This document shows positions 36,934 to 45,599 of a DNA stretch of 64,000 bases, in pieces. The notes under the pieces were generated by a model that made no database searches, had not been told where the DNA came from, and saw only the letters and a program-made list of their open reading frames with translations. The stretch comes from an uncultured Vampirovibrio sp. GTDB lineage: Bacteria; Cyanobacteriota; Vampirovibrionia; Gastranaerophilales; Gastranaerophilaceae. Where the stretch lies: the NCBI GenBank assembly GCA_910577395.1, contig CAJTLG010000009.1, positions 9,109-73,108 of the forward strand, written 5' to 3'. The stretch's first letter is position 1. Each line of letters starts with the position of its first letter. The position numbers were made by a program, and so were the translations under genes.

Positions 36934-37995
36934 TTATTCTTTATTGGCGAGTTTTTCACGTACTTTTTGTTCTATTTCCTGTAAAATTTCAGGGTGTTCT
37001 TCCAAAAATTCTTTTGATTTATCGCGCCCTTGCCCAAGTTTTTCATCATTATAGCTAAACCAGGCACCTGCTTTCTGTACAATATCAAAGTTAACTGCTA
37101 CATCAAGCACGTTTCCTAATGCAGAAATACCCTTGCCGTATACAATATCAAATTCCGCTGTTCTAAACGGAGGAGCCACCTTATTTTTAACTACTTTAAC
37201 ACGAACCCTGTTTCCTATATCTTCGCCTTCTTTATTTTTAACACTGTCAAAACGACGAATATCCAAACGGACAGAAGCGTAGTATTTAAGCGCGTTACCG
37301 CCTGTAGTTGTTTCAGGATTTCCGTACATAACACCGATTTTTTGTCTTAATTGGTTAATAAATATAACAGTTGTGTTTGTTTTACCCACAATACCCGTTA
37401 ATTTTCTTAAAGCCTTGGACATAAGTCTTGCCTGAAGGCCCATTTGTTGTTCATCCATTGCTTTTTCTATTTCAGCCTTCGGAACAAGAGCCGCAACGGA
37501 GTCTATAACTATAACATCAATGGCACCGGAACGTACAAGTTCTTCGGCTATTTCAAGTGCCTGTTCACCTGTATCCGGTTGGGAAATTAAAAGCTCATCC
37601 ACATTTACACCTAAATTTTTTGCATATTCAGGGTCAAGCGCATGTTCTGCATCAATAAATGCTGCTATACCGCCTTTTTTCTGAGCCTCAGCCACAATAT
37701 GCTGTGCAAGGGTTGTTTTGCCACTTGATTCCGGCCCGTATATTTCTATAACCCTGCCTCTTGGCACCCCGCCAATACCGAGTGCTATATCAAGTGCAAG
37801 TGCACCTGTAGGAATGCAATCCACATTTACGGAAGATTTATCTCCAAGGCGCATTATAGAGCCTTTTCCAAAATCTTTTTCTATTTTATCAAGCGCCAAC
37901 TTCAGCGCTTTATCCTTACCTTCGCGAAGTTCTTTTGCCGCAGCACTTTCTTTTTCATCAGCTGCTTTGGTTTTTGCTTTTGTTTCTGCTGCCAT
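36934..37995 (-). CDS. recA: Recombinase RecA
   Basis: A 353-residue RecA driving strand exchange and LexA autocleavage. Walker A is GPESSGKTT, with ALDIALGIGGVPRGR, VIVIDSVAALVP, the LRQKIGVMYGNPETTTGGNAL loop-2 region and a charged C-terminal tail. An Ala/Lys/Glu-rich N-terminal extension of about 25 residues is present. AGGAAT precedes the ATG. No SOS-box-like operator is obvious upstream. It heads an unusual operon with galE, rfbA and purB. Confidence 0.98.
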   Translation of the reverse strand: MAAETKAKTKAADEKESAAAKELREGKDKALKLALDKIEKDFGKGSIMRLGDKSSVNVDCIPTGALALDIALGIGGVPRGRVIEIYGPESSGKTTLAQHIVAEAQKKGGIAAFIDAEHALDPEYAKNLGVNVDELLISQPDTGEQALEIAEELVRSGAIDVIVIDSVAALVPKAEIEKAMDEQQMGLQARLMSKALRKLTGIVGKTNTTVIFINQLRQKIGVMYGNPETTTGGNALKYYASVRLDIRRFDSVKNKEGEDIGNRVRVKVVKNKVAPPFRTAEFDIVYGKGISALGNVLDVAVNFDIVQKAGAWFSYNDEKLGQGRDKSKEFLEEHPEILQEIEQKVREKLANKE

Positions 37996-38073
37996 TATTA
38001 ATTCCTACTCCCTAATACTCAATTTAACTAAATACAATTGCTATACTTCAATATTCATTATATAATAAATTCC

Positions 38074-38889
38074 ATGAAAACCATAGTACTTAATAATTTT
38101 GAAATAGGGAAAGATACCCTTACAATTTTTGCAGGGCCATGTGCCATTGAAAGCAAAGATATCGTTTTTAAAACAGCTGAAAAACTTAAATGTATAACAA
38201 AAGAACTTAAAATCAACTATATTTTTAAAGCTTCTTACGATAAGGCAAACCGTTCTTCTATAAATTCTTTCAGAGGTCCCGGGATTGATAAAGGGCTTGA
38301 AATTCTTGCTGCCGTTAAAAAAGAATTTAACTTGCCAATTGTAACGGACATCCACAAGGAAGAAGAGGCAAAACCTGCAGCAGAAGTAGCAGATGTACTA
38401 CAAATTCCCGCATTTTTGTGCAGGCAAACAGATTTGCTTGTGGCAGCAGCTAAAACAGGAAAAATTGTTAATATAAAAAAGGGTCAGTTTTTAGCACCTT
38501 CACAAATGAAATCTATCGCTAAAAAAGTTATAGATTCAGGTAACGAGAAGATTTTAATCACGGAAAGAGGTACAACATTCGGATACAACAATCTTGTATC
38601 TGACATGAGGAGTATTAAGATTATTCAGGATATGGGATATCCTGTTATTTTTGATGCCACACATTCAGTGCAACTGCCGGGCGGCAACGGGGATTCTTCA
38701 TCCGGTGAAAGAGCTTTTGCACCGCTGTTAGCACGTGCTGCTGTTGCTTCCGGTGCTAAGGGATTATTTTTTGAAATACACCCCGAACCCGATAAAGCGC
38801 TTTGCGACGGAGCAAATATGATACCGTTGGATGAGGCCTGTGATTTGTTTAAAACTTTAAATCAGATATTTAAAATTATTAACCCCTAA
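38074..38889 (+). CDS. kdsA: 3-deoxy-8-phosphooctulonate (Kdo-8-P) synthase
   Basis: Condenses PEP and arabinose-5-phosphate to Kdo-8-phosphate, a precursor of LPS inner core. The 271-residue protein has KASYDKANRSSI, SFRGPGIDKG, IPAFLCRQTDLL, TERGTTFGYNNLV and DATHSVQLPGG. FAGPCAIES carries Cys (about 23) where metal-independent enzymes have Asn, so a metal-dependent enzyme like that of Aquifex is expected. The ATG at 38074 is favoured over an upstream in-frame ATG at 38038. It implies an LPS-bearing outer membrane. Confidence 0.95.
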   Translation: MKTIVLNNFEIGKDTLTIFAGPCAIESKDIVFKTAEKLKCITKELKINYIFKASYDKANRSSINSFRGPGIDKGLEILAAVKKEFNLPIVTDIHKEEEAKPAAEVADVLQIPAFLCRQTDLLVAAAKTGKIVNIKKGQFLAPSQMKSIAKKVIDSGNEKILITERGTTFGYNNLVSDMRSIKIIQDMGYPVIFDATHSVQLPGGNGDSSSGERAFAPLLARAAVASGAKGLFFEIHPEPDKALCDGANMIPLDEACDLFKTLNQIFKIINP

Positions 38890-39325
38890 AAGAGTGTCAA
38901 AGTTTAAGGATTTTGACAGAAGAAAGGGTAATCATATCGTAGCACAGGGTCATAATTAATTATGATAATAAAATTTGTTGTTTGATAAGGTTTATAATTA
39001 TCAGATAAAATTACCTGTTTTAATAACGACACAGCTGCAAGTTGGTCGGCAAGTGTAAAGGCGCTGCTTCAGGGTATACAAATAGCGGACAGTATTGGGC
39101 TGGCTACTGTTACCCGCATGATATATGGTCAGATGAAGTTGCACCTGACGGGCGGGTTTACTATGGTGAGTTTGGAAATGGAGGTTTTGGCGTATATACT
39201 GTACCATCCACCCTTGCCTTTTCGGTGCGCTGCTTGCTTCTAGCCCGAGTCATATACCTTGGCGGGCACGACGGCGGCACCGCCTTTCGCCCTCAGCTGC
39301 GGTGCGCTGTGTCACTGGATATGAT
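38890..39325 (+). repeat. Dispersed lectin-tail cassette, copy 1
   Basis: A non-coding leader (AGAGTGTCAAAG.TTAAGGATTTTGACAGAA, split here by differences from the other copies) is followed by CAGGGTCA, then TTTGATAAGG..TTATCA, ATTACCTG, and a GC-richer block. The block reads KCKGAASGYTNSGQYWAGYC, then DIWSDEV, VYYGEFGNGGFG and STLAFSVRC. It has no credible ribosome-binding site and stops lie just upstream, so it looks like a C-terminal fragment only. The two other copies are at 52436-52812 and 61309-61676. It follows kdsA directly and precedes a converging gene. Confidence 0.7.
39223..39309 (+). repeat. 67-base GC-rich insert between 10-base direct repeats, inside cassette copy 1
   Basis: CGGTGCGCTG occurs at 39223-39232 and again at 39300-39309. 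The intervening sequence, with GGCGGGCACGACGGCGGCACC near 39262, is far richer in G+C than anything around it. The other two cassettes have the motif once and pass straight to their end. This looks like an insertion with a target duplication or a local tandem duplication. Confidence 0.55.
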
Positions 39326-39338
39326 TGTAAATAGGTTA

Positions 39339-41009
39339 TTAAGATTGTTCAGTTTGAGCACACAAAAAATTCTTTAATAACCTCGGTAAAAGTGTAGAAT
39401 GAATTGCAAGAAAATCTATCACAAATTCATTAAAACCAACTTCTTCATAATATGGAATTTTATTGAAATTTTGAACAATATCAGCTTCAAACATGTGCAT
39501 TTTGCAAAATCCATCCACAACAAAAGGTAAAATCTTATTTAATGACGGGTCTTTAACTGACCAATGACCCTTATGACATGGAGCAGCACATGTAAGACGG
39601 GAAACAACCGCAGAGTTACAATTTAAAGGGCAAAGCCCAAGGCTTTCCACTCTTTTGCCGCCAGCAATTTGAATTTTTCTTGTTCTTATAAGTTTTTTTG
39701 TTTTTTTTACGCATTTAATAATATTTTCTTCATCACCTAATGCTGAAAAATCGAGGGCCGCTATAGGATTAAGATTTGAAAGGCATTTTATTGAATAGCT
39801 GTTCAAAAGATTTATCCCGCTTCCAATCTCTACAGGAACCCCTTGAAACTCGGGGTCATTCATTTTTACCCAGAAAAACCCTATGTTATTTATTACAACA
39901 GTTTTTGGCTTTGGTTCCGTAAGACACAACATTTTGACAATTTCATAAACACGTTCAAAATCCCGTTCAATAAGAATTCTTGGGGTTGATACATTCAGTT
40001 CCATATTAAATTCTGCACAAAAATCTCTTGCACAGTTAACAAGCTCTTCAAAAGGTGTGCTTGCCAAATCCACAGTGGAAGCCACTTCGCCATATTCGAT
40101 TGAATGTACAGGATTAAATCCGGCAGTTTTTATAAATTTTCTTAATTCTTTAAATTGTTCAAGGCTTGAAAGCCGAAGGTTTAGTTTAGGCAGTTTTAAT
40201 TTTGAATAGTCTATGTCTTTTGGAAATCTTTTGCATTTGATTTTCCAATCATACTTTTGTATATAGTTTGCAAATTTAAAATCTTCCCCCGTGGCAGATA
40301 GTATTTCACCCGAAAAATGACTTGTTTTATAAAAACTTTTTCTTACATGCTTAAAAGGAAGTTTTTGTTCTTTGAACATTTTTGGTTTATCAAGAATTTT
40401 TTCAACTAGCTTAATGCCGTTTAAAATCTCATCACTGCTTGCAAATTTACCTTTAATTACAACAGAGCTTATTGCTTTTGATTTTATAAGGTCATCTGCA
40501 AAGTACGGCAGGTTATCACTATCTACAGAAAGGGGAATTTTAGCATATTTGCTTATTTTTTCAATATTTTTCAGATAAACTTCTTCGGTTATAATAAGTC
40601 CGTCAATTTTATGGAACATTTCCATAAATTCCACCCCTGAAAGGTTGTGGATATCAAAATAAGAATCAATAATTACCTTGAACGGCAGTTCCATCATTTT
40701 TATGATTTCAAGAATACCGTATGAATTTACAAAAATACCGTCAATTTCGGTAGTGGTAAGAAATTCTATAAATTTTTTCGTAATATTAACATCTTCTTCG
40801 GTTATAGAATGTTTAAAATTTACATATATTTTAGAGCCGGTCTTTTTTGCTGCATTAATATATTCATTAATGTGTTTAAAATCACCCCCCGGGGCATTTT
40901 TCATAAAACGATGATGATATACATAAAATTCACGGCATTTTACTTTTTTTGTAAAATTTATGATATCTTCAGGGTGCTTTATCGGAGATACAACAAAAAT
41001 CTCTTTCAT
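39339..41009 (-). CDS. Peptidase U32-like protein
   Basis: A 556-residue protein with a TIM-barrel-like N-terminal part (EIFVVSPIKHPEDI, DGIFVNSYG, IDGLIITEE) and a C-terminal cysteine set, LGLCPLNCNSAV...LTCAAPCHKGHW. The latter recalls the Fe-S ligands of U32 proteins used in oxygen-independent hydroxylation (UbiU/UbiV, TrhP, RlhA). The match is distant and the substrate unknown. Its stop lies a few bases beyond cassette copy 1, which may carry its terminator region. Confidence 0.6.
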   Translation of the reverse strand: MKEIFVVSPIKHPEDIINFTKKVKCREFYVYHHRFMKNAPGGDFKHINEYINAAKKTGSKIYVNFKHSITEEDVNITKKFIEFLTTTEIDGIFVNSYGILEIIKMMELPFKVIIDSYFDIHNLSGVEFMEMFHKIDGLIITEEVYLKNIEKISKYAKIPLSVDSDNLPYFADDLIKSKAISSVVIKGKFASSDEILNGIKLVEKILDKPKMFKEQKLPFKHVRKSFYKTSHFSGEILSATGEDFKFANYIQKYDWKIKCKRFPKDIDYSKLKLPKLNLRLSSLEQFKELRKFIKTAGFNPVHSIEYGEVASTVDLASTPFEELVNCARDFCAEFNMELNVSTPRILIERDFERVYEIVKMLCLTEPKPKTVVINNIGFFWVKMNDPEFQGVPVEIGSGINLLNSYSIKCLSNLNPIAALDFSALGDEENIIKCVKKTKKLIRTRKIQIAGGKRVESLGLCPLNCNSAVVSRLTCAAPCHKGHWSVKDPSLNKILPFVVDGFCKMHMFEADIVQNFNKIPYYEEVGFNEFVIDFLAIHSTLLPRLLKNFLCAQTEQS

Positions 41010-41089
41010 ACAACTAATCGTATAGATTTACAGAGGTAAAGTCAAGAGAGGAATTGTGCTCTATACTGTTCGTTGTTATATTAAATTTT

Positions 41090-41785
41090 ATGATAAAAAA
41101 ATTTGTATACACAGTTCTGTTTTTTATTGTTTTATCCCTTACTGGTTACAGTGCAGAAACGGACAATTTACGCTTTAACGGTTTTATTTCCGACAATGCA
41201 AATATAGTATCTTATGAAACAGAACAAAAGCTTAATAAGATATTGCTTGATTTGCAAAATAAAACTAAAACAGATATAGCCGTTGTAACTTTAAAATCTT
41301 TAGAAAATAAACCTATAGAGGATGTTTCTCTTGAAATTGGAAGAAAATATAAACTTGGCGATAAAGTATTAAATAACGGAGCTCTTATAGTTGTAGCACC
41401 AAACGACAAAGAAGCAAGAATTGAAATAGGATACGGGCTTGAAGGGATGATAACAGATGCTCATGCAGGGAGAATACTTGATGATTATATGATACCGTAT
41501 TTTCACCGGGGAGATTATAACGGCGGTATATTTTACGGCACAACAGCGTTGGCATATGATATTGCAAAAGCTTTTAATGCAGAACTTTCTTATAAAAATC
41601 CTTTGCAAAAAACAGAGGATGATTTTGGATTTTTACTTATTTTAATTATAATAATTTTCCTTATGGCCTTTAACAATAGAGGCGGAGGGGGATTAATGTT
41701 TTTTGGAAGGGGCGGAGGATATCCGGGTATAAAATTTGGAGGAGGCGGAGGCTTTGGCGGAGGTGGAGCCTCAAGAAAATGGTAA
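41090..41785 (+). CDS. TPM-domain protein (YgcG-like)
   Basis: A 231-residue protein. A signal peptide (MIKKFVYTVLFFIVLSLTGYS) is followed by a TPM domain (FISDNANIVSYETEQ, ALIVVAPNDKEARIEIGYGLEG, YFHRGDYNGG), a membrane helix near residue 185-203, and a Gly-rich tail with FGGGGGFGGGGASRKW. I use the ATG at 41090, since 12 upstream codons precede the signal peptide. A LemA gene follows at 16 bases. TPM/LemA pairs are widely seen, with proposed envelope-stress roles. Confidence 0.88.
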   Translation: MIKKFVYTVLFFIVLSLTGYSAETDNLRFNGFISDNANIVSYETEQKLNKILLDLQNKTKTDIAVVTLKSLENKPIEDVSLEIGRKYKLGDKVLNNGALIVVAPNDKEARIEIGYGLEGMITDAHAGRILDDYMIPYFHRGDYNGGIFYGTTALAYDIAKAFNAELSYKNPLQKTEDDFGFLLILIIIIFLMAFNNRGGGGLMFFGRGGGYPGIKFGGGGGFGGGGASRKW

Positions 41786-41801
41786 TAATAAGGAGAAATA
41801 T

Positions 41802-42368
41802 ATGAAAAATACGCTATTTTTAGTACTTGTTGCAGCAATTGTAATGGTAATTATGTTTTTTGCAGGAACATATAACAGACTGCAGATTATGGATGAAAAT
41901 GTAAGTGCAAACTGGGCACAAATTGAAAACCAGTTAAAAAGGAGAAATGATTTAATTCCAAATCTTGTTAATACTGTTAAAGGGTATGCCGTACATGAAA
42001 ACACTGTATTTTCAAATATAGCTGATGCCCGTGCAAAGCTTGCAGGCTCAATAAATTCAAAAGATGTAAAATCTGTACAACAAAATATGGGCGAGTTAAA
42101 CAGCGCATTATCAAGACTTCTTGCTGTTGCAGAAAACTATCCGGCCCTAAAGGCTGATAAATCGTTTATTGCCTTGCAAGATGAACTTACAGGTACAGAA
42201 AACCGTATAGCTGTTGCAAGAAGGGATTATAATGAAAGTGTAAAATCAATAAATGCTTTGATAAGAACATTCCCGACCTCAATTGTTGCAGCAATTTCAG
42301 GAGTAAAACAAAGGGATTATTTTGAAATATCTGAAACTGAAAAACAAACTCCGAAAGTTGAATTTTAG
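41802..42368 (+). CDS. lemA: LemA family protein
   Basis: A 188-residue protein with one N-terminal membrane helix and the LemA helical bundle: NRLQIMDENVSANWAQIENQ, LKRRNDLIPNLVNTVKGYA, and VARRDYNESVKSINALIRTF. AAGGAGA precedes the ATG. Its position right after the TPM gene is the usual pairing. It converges with a minus-strand membrane-protein gene and their ends overlap by 4 bases. Confidence 0.93.
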   Translation: MKNTLFLVLVAAIVMVIMFFAGTYNRLQIMDENVSANWAQIENQLKRRNDLIPNLVNTVKGYAVHENTVFSNIADARAKLAGSINSKDVKSVQQNMGELNSALSRLLAVAENYPALKADKSFIALQDELTGTENRIAVARRDYNESVKSINALIRTFPTSIVAAISGVKQRDYFEISETEKQTPKVEF

Positions 42369-43408
42369 TTTTCATTATTCCTATAACCAATTCCTGCACG
42401 ATAGCCCGATATCGTATACATCAGCGGGAGCATAGGTTCTATCCATTTAAACCCTGAAAGGACGCCTGCTGTTGCTATATCATCTGTATGTAGTGCCATA
42501 TCTAAAATTTCCGGTTTTCTTTCATTATAAATATCACTTTGACCGAATTTAATTTCATTGCATTTAGTATCACGGTTAAATAGCGGGTCTAAAATCTTTT
42601 TACCAATAAGGTTTGCAACAAAACTTCCGCCAATAATACCCGTAACAAATATCCCGCCCATAATCACACCAAGTTTTCCAAGAGGTGTTAAAGGCTTTAT
42701 TGCGCCTGCCTTTTGAAGTCTTTCAGCCCCAAAAAGTGCACCTGCAGCACCTACATTACACATAAAAATATTTGCAAGAAACTGGTATGCGCCCTCTTTT
42801 ATTTTATCCGAAGCTGATTTTGGAGTATTTTCATTTGTAATTTTATCTGCCGTAATGCCGGCTAAAACTCCTGCTGCTACCGGCATCAGTCCTAAAATTG
42901 AAAGTCTGCCCGTTTCTTTAAAAATCTCTTTTGCATTTAACTCTTCTTTTTTTGAAAAGAGTGTGTTAAAAAGTTCATCCCTTCCATTGCTGCCGGGTGT
43001 TACAGACAATATTTTTTCAGTATCTTTTATATTGAGAATATCGGTCTTGGTTTTATTTAAAATATCGCTAATTGCTTGCGGTATTTTATTTTGTTGCAAA
43101 AAGTTATCTACAGCATTTGCATTGTTTTTTAAAATTTCATTCCGGTTTTTCAAATTAACAAACCCGTCAAAAATCTTATTATTGCCAATTTTAAAACCAA
43201 AAGCGCTAATTAGTGAGGTGCAAACCACACAGGATAATATGATTGCATTTTTTATTCCGCGGTTTGACCTTTCTTCTTTTGGAGATTGAATTGTATCGTA
43301 TATTCCATACGCAGCTGCCGCACCGCATAGAATTTTTGGAGTTTTATCTTTAAGTTTGCTTATTAAAAGCGGTTGGTCTAAAAATTTTCCTACAGCGGAT
43401 ATATTCAT
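42365..43408 (-). CDS. Membrane protein of unknown function
   Basis: A 347-residue protein with hydrophobic segments near 55-75, 170-190, 215-235 and 250-275. It begins MNISAVGKF. It shares style with the proteins at 20836-23067 and 52871-54037 (alternating small-residue membrane helices and polar helices), but I see no catalytic motif. A minus-strand hairpin terminator lies upstream of its start and belongs to the gene before it. Confidence 0.65.
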   Translation of the reverse strand: MNISAVGKFLDQPLLISKLKDKTPKILCGAAAAYGIYDTIQSPKEERSNRGIKNAIILSCVVCTSLISAFGFKIGNNKIFDGFVNLKNRNEILKNNANAVDNFLQQNKIPQAISDILNKTKTDILNIKDTEKILSVTPGSNGRDELFNTLFSKKEELNAKEIFKETGRLSILGLMPVAAGVLAGITADKITNENTPKSASDKIKEGAYQFLANIFMCNVGAAGALFGAERLQKAGAIKPLTPLGKLGVIMGGIFVTGIIGGSFVANLIGKKILDPLFNRDTKCNEIKFGQSDIYNERKPEILDMALHTDDIATAGVLSGFKWIEPMLPLMYTISGYRAGIGYRNNEN

Positions 43409-43528
43409 CTTATATTTTCCTTAACCGGTATTTACATCTTTTATTGTCAATTAAATATTGTTAGTCTTTCCTAACTAAAATATTATTAGATTAAACCGAA
43501 AAGTTTGTCAACCCTAACTTTATTAATA

Positions 43529-43556
43529 ATAAAAAAGGCCTTTTTAGGGCCTTAAA
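43529..43556 (-). terminator. Minus-strand terminator after the 90-residue protein gene
   Basis: Read on the minus strand, AAGGCC and GGCCTT pair around CTAAAAA, followed by a T run. It lies about 55 bases past the stop of the gene ending at 43611. Confidence 0.8.
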
Positions 43557-43610
43557 CTTTCATTTCACTTTATAAAAGGAGGATAAGAGGAATTTTATAT
43601 ATCATAGGAG

Positions 43611-43883
43611 TTAAGATTGGATATCAATATTTCTTATTACATTTTTACCGTTTACTATTGTTCCAAGCTGCATTGTTTGCATATTGAGTTTTTGAATTTC
43701 GGCACCCACATCACCTGAGAATACATTTTCATTATTTTTTAAATAATCTAAAACAGGTTCCCAAAGAGTACCTATGGCATTTTCTATGCTTTTTGCGGTT
43801 TGGCTTGCAAAATTTTCTCCGGTTTCTTTTCTATCCGGAATAACGTTCAAACCAAAAGCTTTTATATTAAATTCGCTGACCAT
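43611..43883 (-). CDS. Small unknown protein
   Basis: A 90-residue soluble protein with helical and amphipathic segments (SIENAIGTLWEPVLDYLK, EIQKLNMQTMQLG). GGAGACT stands before the ATG at 43883. It starts MVSEFNIKAFGLNV. No family is recognised. A terminator follows it, so it seems to be its own transcription unit. Confidence 0.6.
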   Translation of the reverse strand: MVSEFNIKAFGLNVIPDRKETGENFASQTAKSIENAIGTLWEPVLDYLKNNENVFSGDVGAEIQKLNMQTMQLGTIVNGKNVIRNIDIQS

Positions 43884-44137
43884 TTGTTAATTAGTCTCCT
43901 ATAAATCATCCTTATATATTTTATTTCGTCACATGGGCATGAAAACTTTAATGATAAACCGGTGATTGTAAACAAAAATTTACAAATTTTAAAAAACGGT
44001 TTATAATAAAACATAAGAATTATAAGGCTCTTGGTGATATGTAAACATTTATTAATATTAACCAAAAAAATAACACTTTTTAAATTTATACACCTTATAA
44101 AATGAGTGAAGGTTAAGTTACCGAAGGGGTAAGATTA

Positions 44138-44452
44138 ATGGATTTCAAAAATCTAAAATTAGTAAAAACTGTTAAAAATTTAAGTCCAAAGCTTAAATGG
44201 TTCATGTTTAAAAGTATTCAGGATTACAAAATAGGCTCCAAATATATTGATTACCTTATCCCTGAAGAAAACAAAGGCATCCATAAAGATAATGAACGCC
44301 TTGAAAATATGGTAAAGGAAACTTTAATAAAAGAATTCGGCTCAAAAGTTAAAGATATGAAATCTTATGATTTACTTGTGGATGCAGTGGTTTATAATTT
44401 AAAGAAAAAACAACTTAAAAATTTAGATTGTGAAACAGTTGATGATATCTAA
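44138..44452 (+). CDS. Small basic helical protein, unknown
   Basis: A 104-residue Lys-rich protein with predicted helices throughout and no membrane segment. GAAGGGG precedes the ATG by about 10 bases. It stands 22 bases before the glycosyltransferase gene and is probably co-transcribed with it. Nothing in it identifies a function. Confidence 0.6.
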   Translation: MDFKNLKLVKTVKNLSPKLKWFMFKSIQDYKIGSKYIDYLIPEENKGIHKDNERLENMVKETLIKEFGSKVKDMKSYDLLVDAVVYNLKKKQLKNLDCETVDDI

Positions 44453-44474
44453 TTTTTTGTATTATATTTAGAGA

Positions 44475-45548
44475 ATGGACAAAGAGAAAAAGTTTTTAAT
44501 TGTAAGGCTGAGTGCAATTGGTGATATTGTACACAGCCTTACTGTTGCGCACTGTTTAAGAACATTCTACCCTAATGCTAAAATAGACTGGGTCGTATCA
44601 GATAAATGCAGCGGTATTATTGAAAATAACCCGCTTTTAGATAACACTTATGTGGCAAATATTTCAAAATGGCGAAAAAACTGGCTGTTTAGTTTACCGG
44701 AAATTATAAAATTCGGGAAAAAACTTCAACAAAATAATTATGATTATGCACTTGATGTGCAAGGATTGTTTAAAAGTGCAATTATAACAGCTATTTCAGG
44801 GGCAAAAGAAAAAATCGGTATGGCAGACGGGCGGGAATTTTCTACAATTATTTTAGACAAAAAGGTAAGACCAAAAGAAACACGTCCTTTTAGAAACAGG
44901 CATATAATAAAAAGAAATCTGGATATATTAACCGGTTCCGGCCTTGTAATAGAAAATAATATGGAAAAATATACACCAAAAGCTGTTTTGCCGCCCTCAG
45001 GCCCTGAAACAATTGATAAGATAAATTCACTTTTACAAAATATTAATAAAACAAAACCAAATTTTGTATTTGCACCCGCAACAATGTGGGAAAATAAACA
45101 TTGGAACATCAAAGAATGGAAAAAACTTTACAATTTGGTTAAAAATAAGGCTAATGTTATTTTTACAGGAGTTGAAAAGGATTTAACTTTAATAAACAAA
45201 ATAATAGACACGGACAATAAGGCTTTCGTCCTTGCCGGCAAAACAAATATGAAAGAATATATTGAAACCCTTAGACGTGCAGATTTAATTATAAGCCCGG
45301 ATTCGGGGGCTTCACATCTTGGTTTCGGGGTAATAGAAGATGACAAACCTAAAATATTTACACTGTTTTTTGCTACATCAAAAAAAGTATATGTTCCGTT
45401 AGGTAAATATAATGTCGGTTTTCCAAAAGAAGACCCATGCTGTAATCCTTGTCATAAAAGAAAATGCAGAAAAAAAACCATGGAATGTACAAAATTTATA
45501 AAAGCTGAAGAGGTATATTTGGAAATTCAACGGTTTTTTGATGTATAA
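44475..45548 (+). CDS. Glycosyltransferase family 9 (heptosyltransferase-like)
   Basis: A 357-residue GT-B enzyme. FLIVRLSAIGDIVHSLTVAH at the N-terminus, DYALDVQGLFKS, and SPDSGASHLGFG in the donor-binding domain are the WaaC/WaaF/RfaF-type signatures. These enzymes add heptose or similar sugars to the lipid A-Kdo core at the cytoplasmic face. A Cys-rich tail (DPCCNPCHKRKCRKKTMEC) is also seen in many members. With kdsA it supports an LPS-like outer membrane. Confidence 0.9.
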   Translation: MDKEKKFLIVRLSAIGDIVHSLTVAHCLRTFYPNAKIDWVVSDKCSGIIENNPLLDNTYVANISKWRKNWLFSLPEIIKFGKKLQQNNYDYALDVQGLFKSAIITAISGAKEKIGMADGREFSTIILDKKVRPKETRPFRNRHIIKRNLDILTGSGLVIENNMEKYTPKAVLPPSGPETIDKINSLLQNINKTKPNFVFAPATMWENKHWNIKEWKKLYNLVKNKANVIFTGVEKDLTLINKIIDTDNKAFVLAGKTNMKEYIETLRRADLIISPDSGASHLGFGVIEDDKPKIFTLFFATSKKVYVPLGKYNVGFPKEDPCCNPCHKRKCRKKTMECTKFIKAEEVYLEIQRFFDV

Positions 45549-45599
45549 ATTTTGTACAGGACTTGAAAAAAATTTAAAAAAAGTTGTATAATTAAGGTC

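Noticed and set aside
39042..39377. Cassette copy 1 read as a normal gene
   Set aside because: The ATG is absent or internal, there is no ribosome-binding site, stops lie just upstream, and the end runs into a GC-rich insert.
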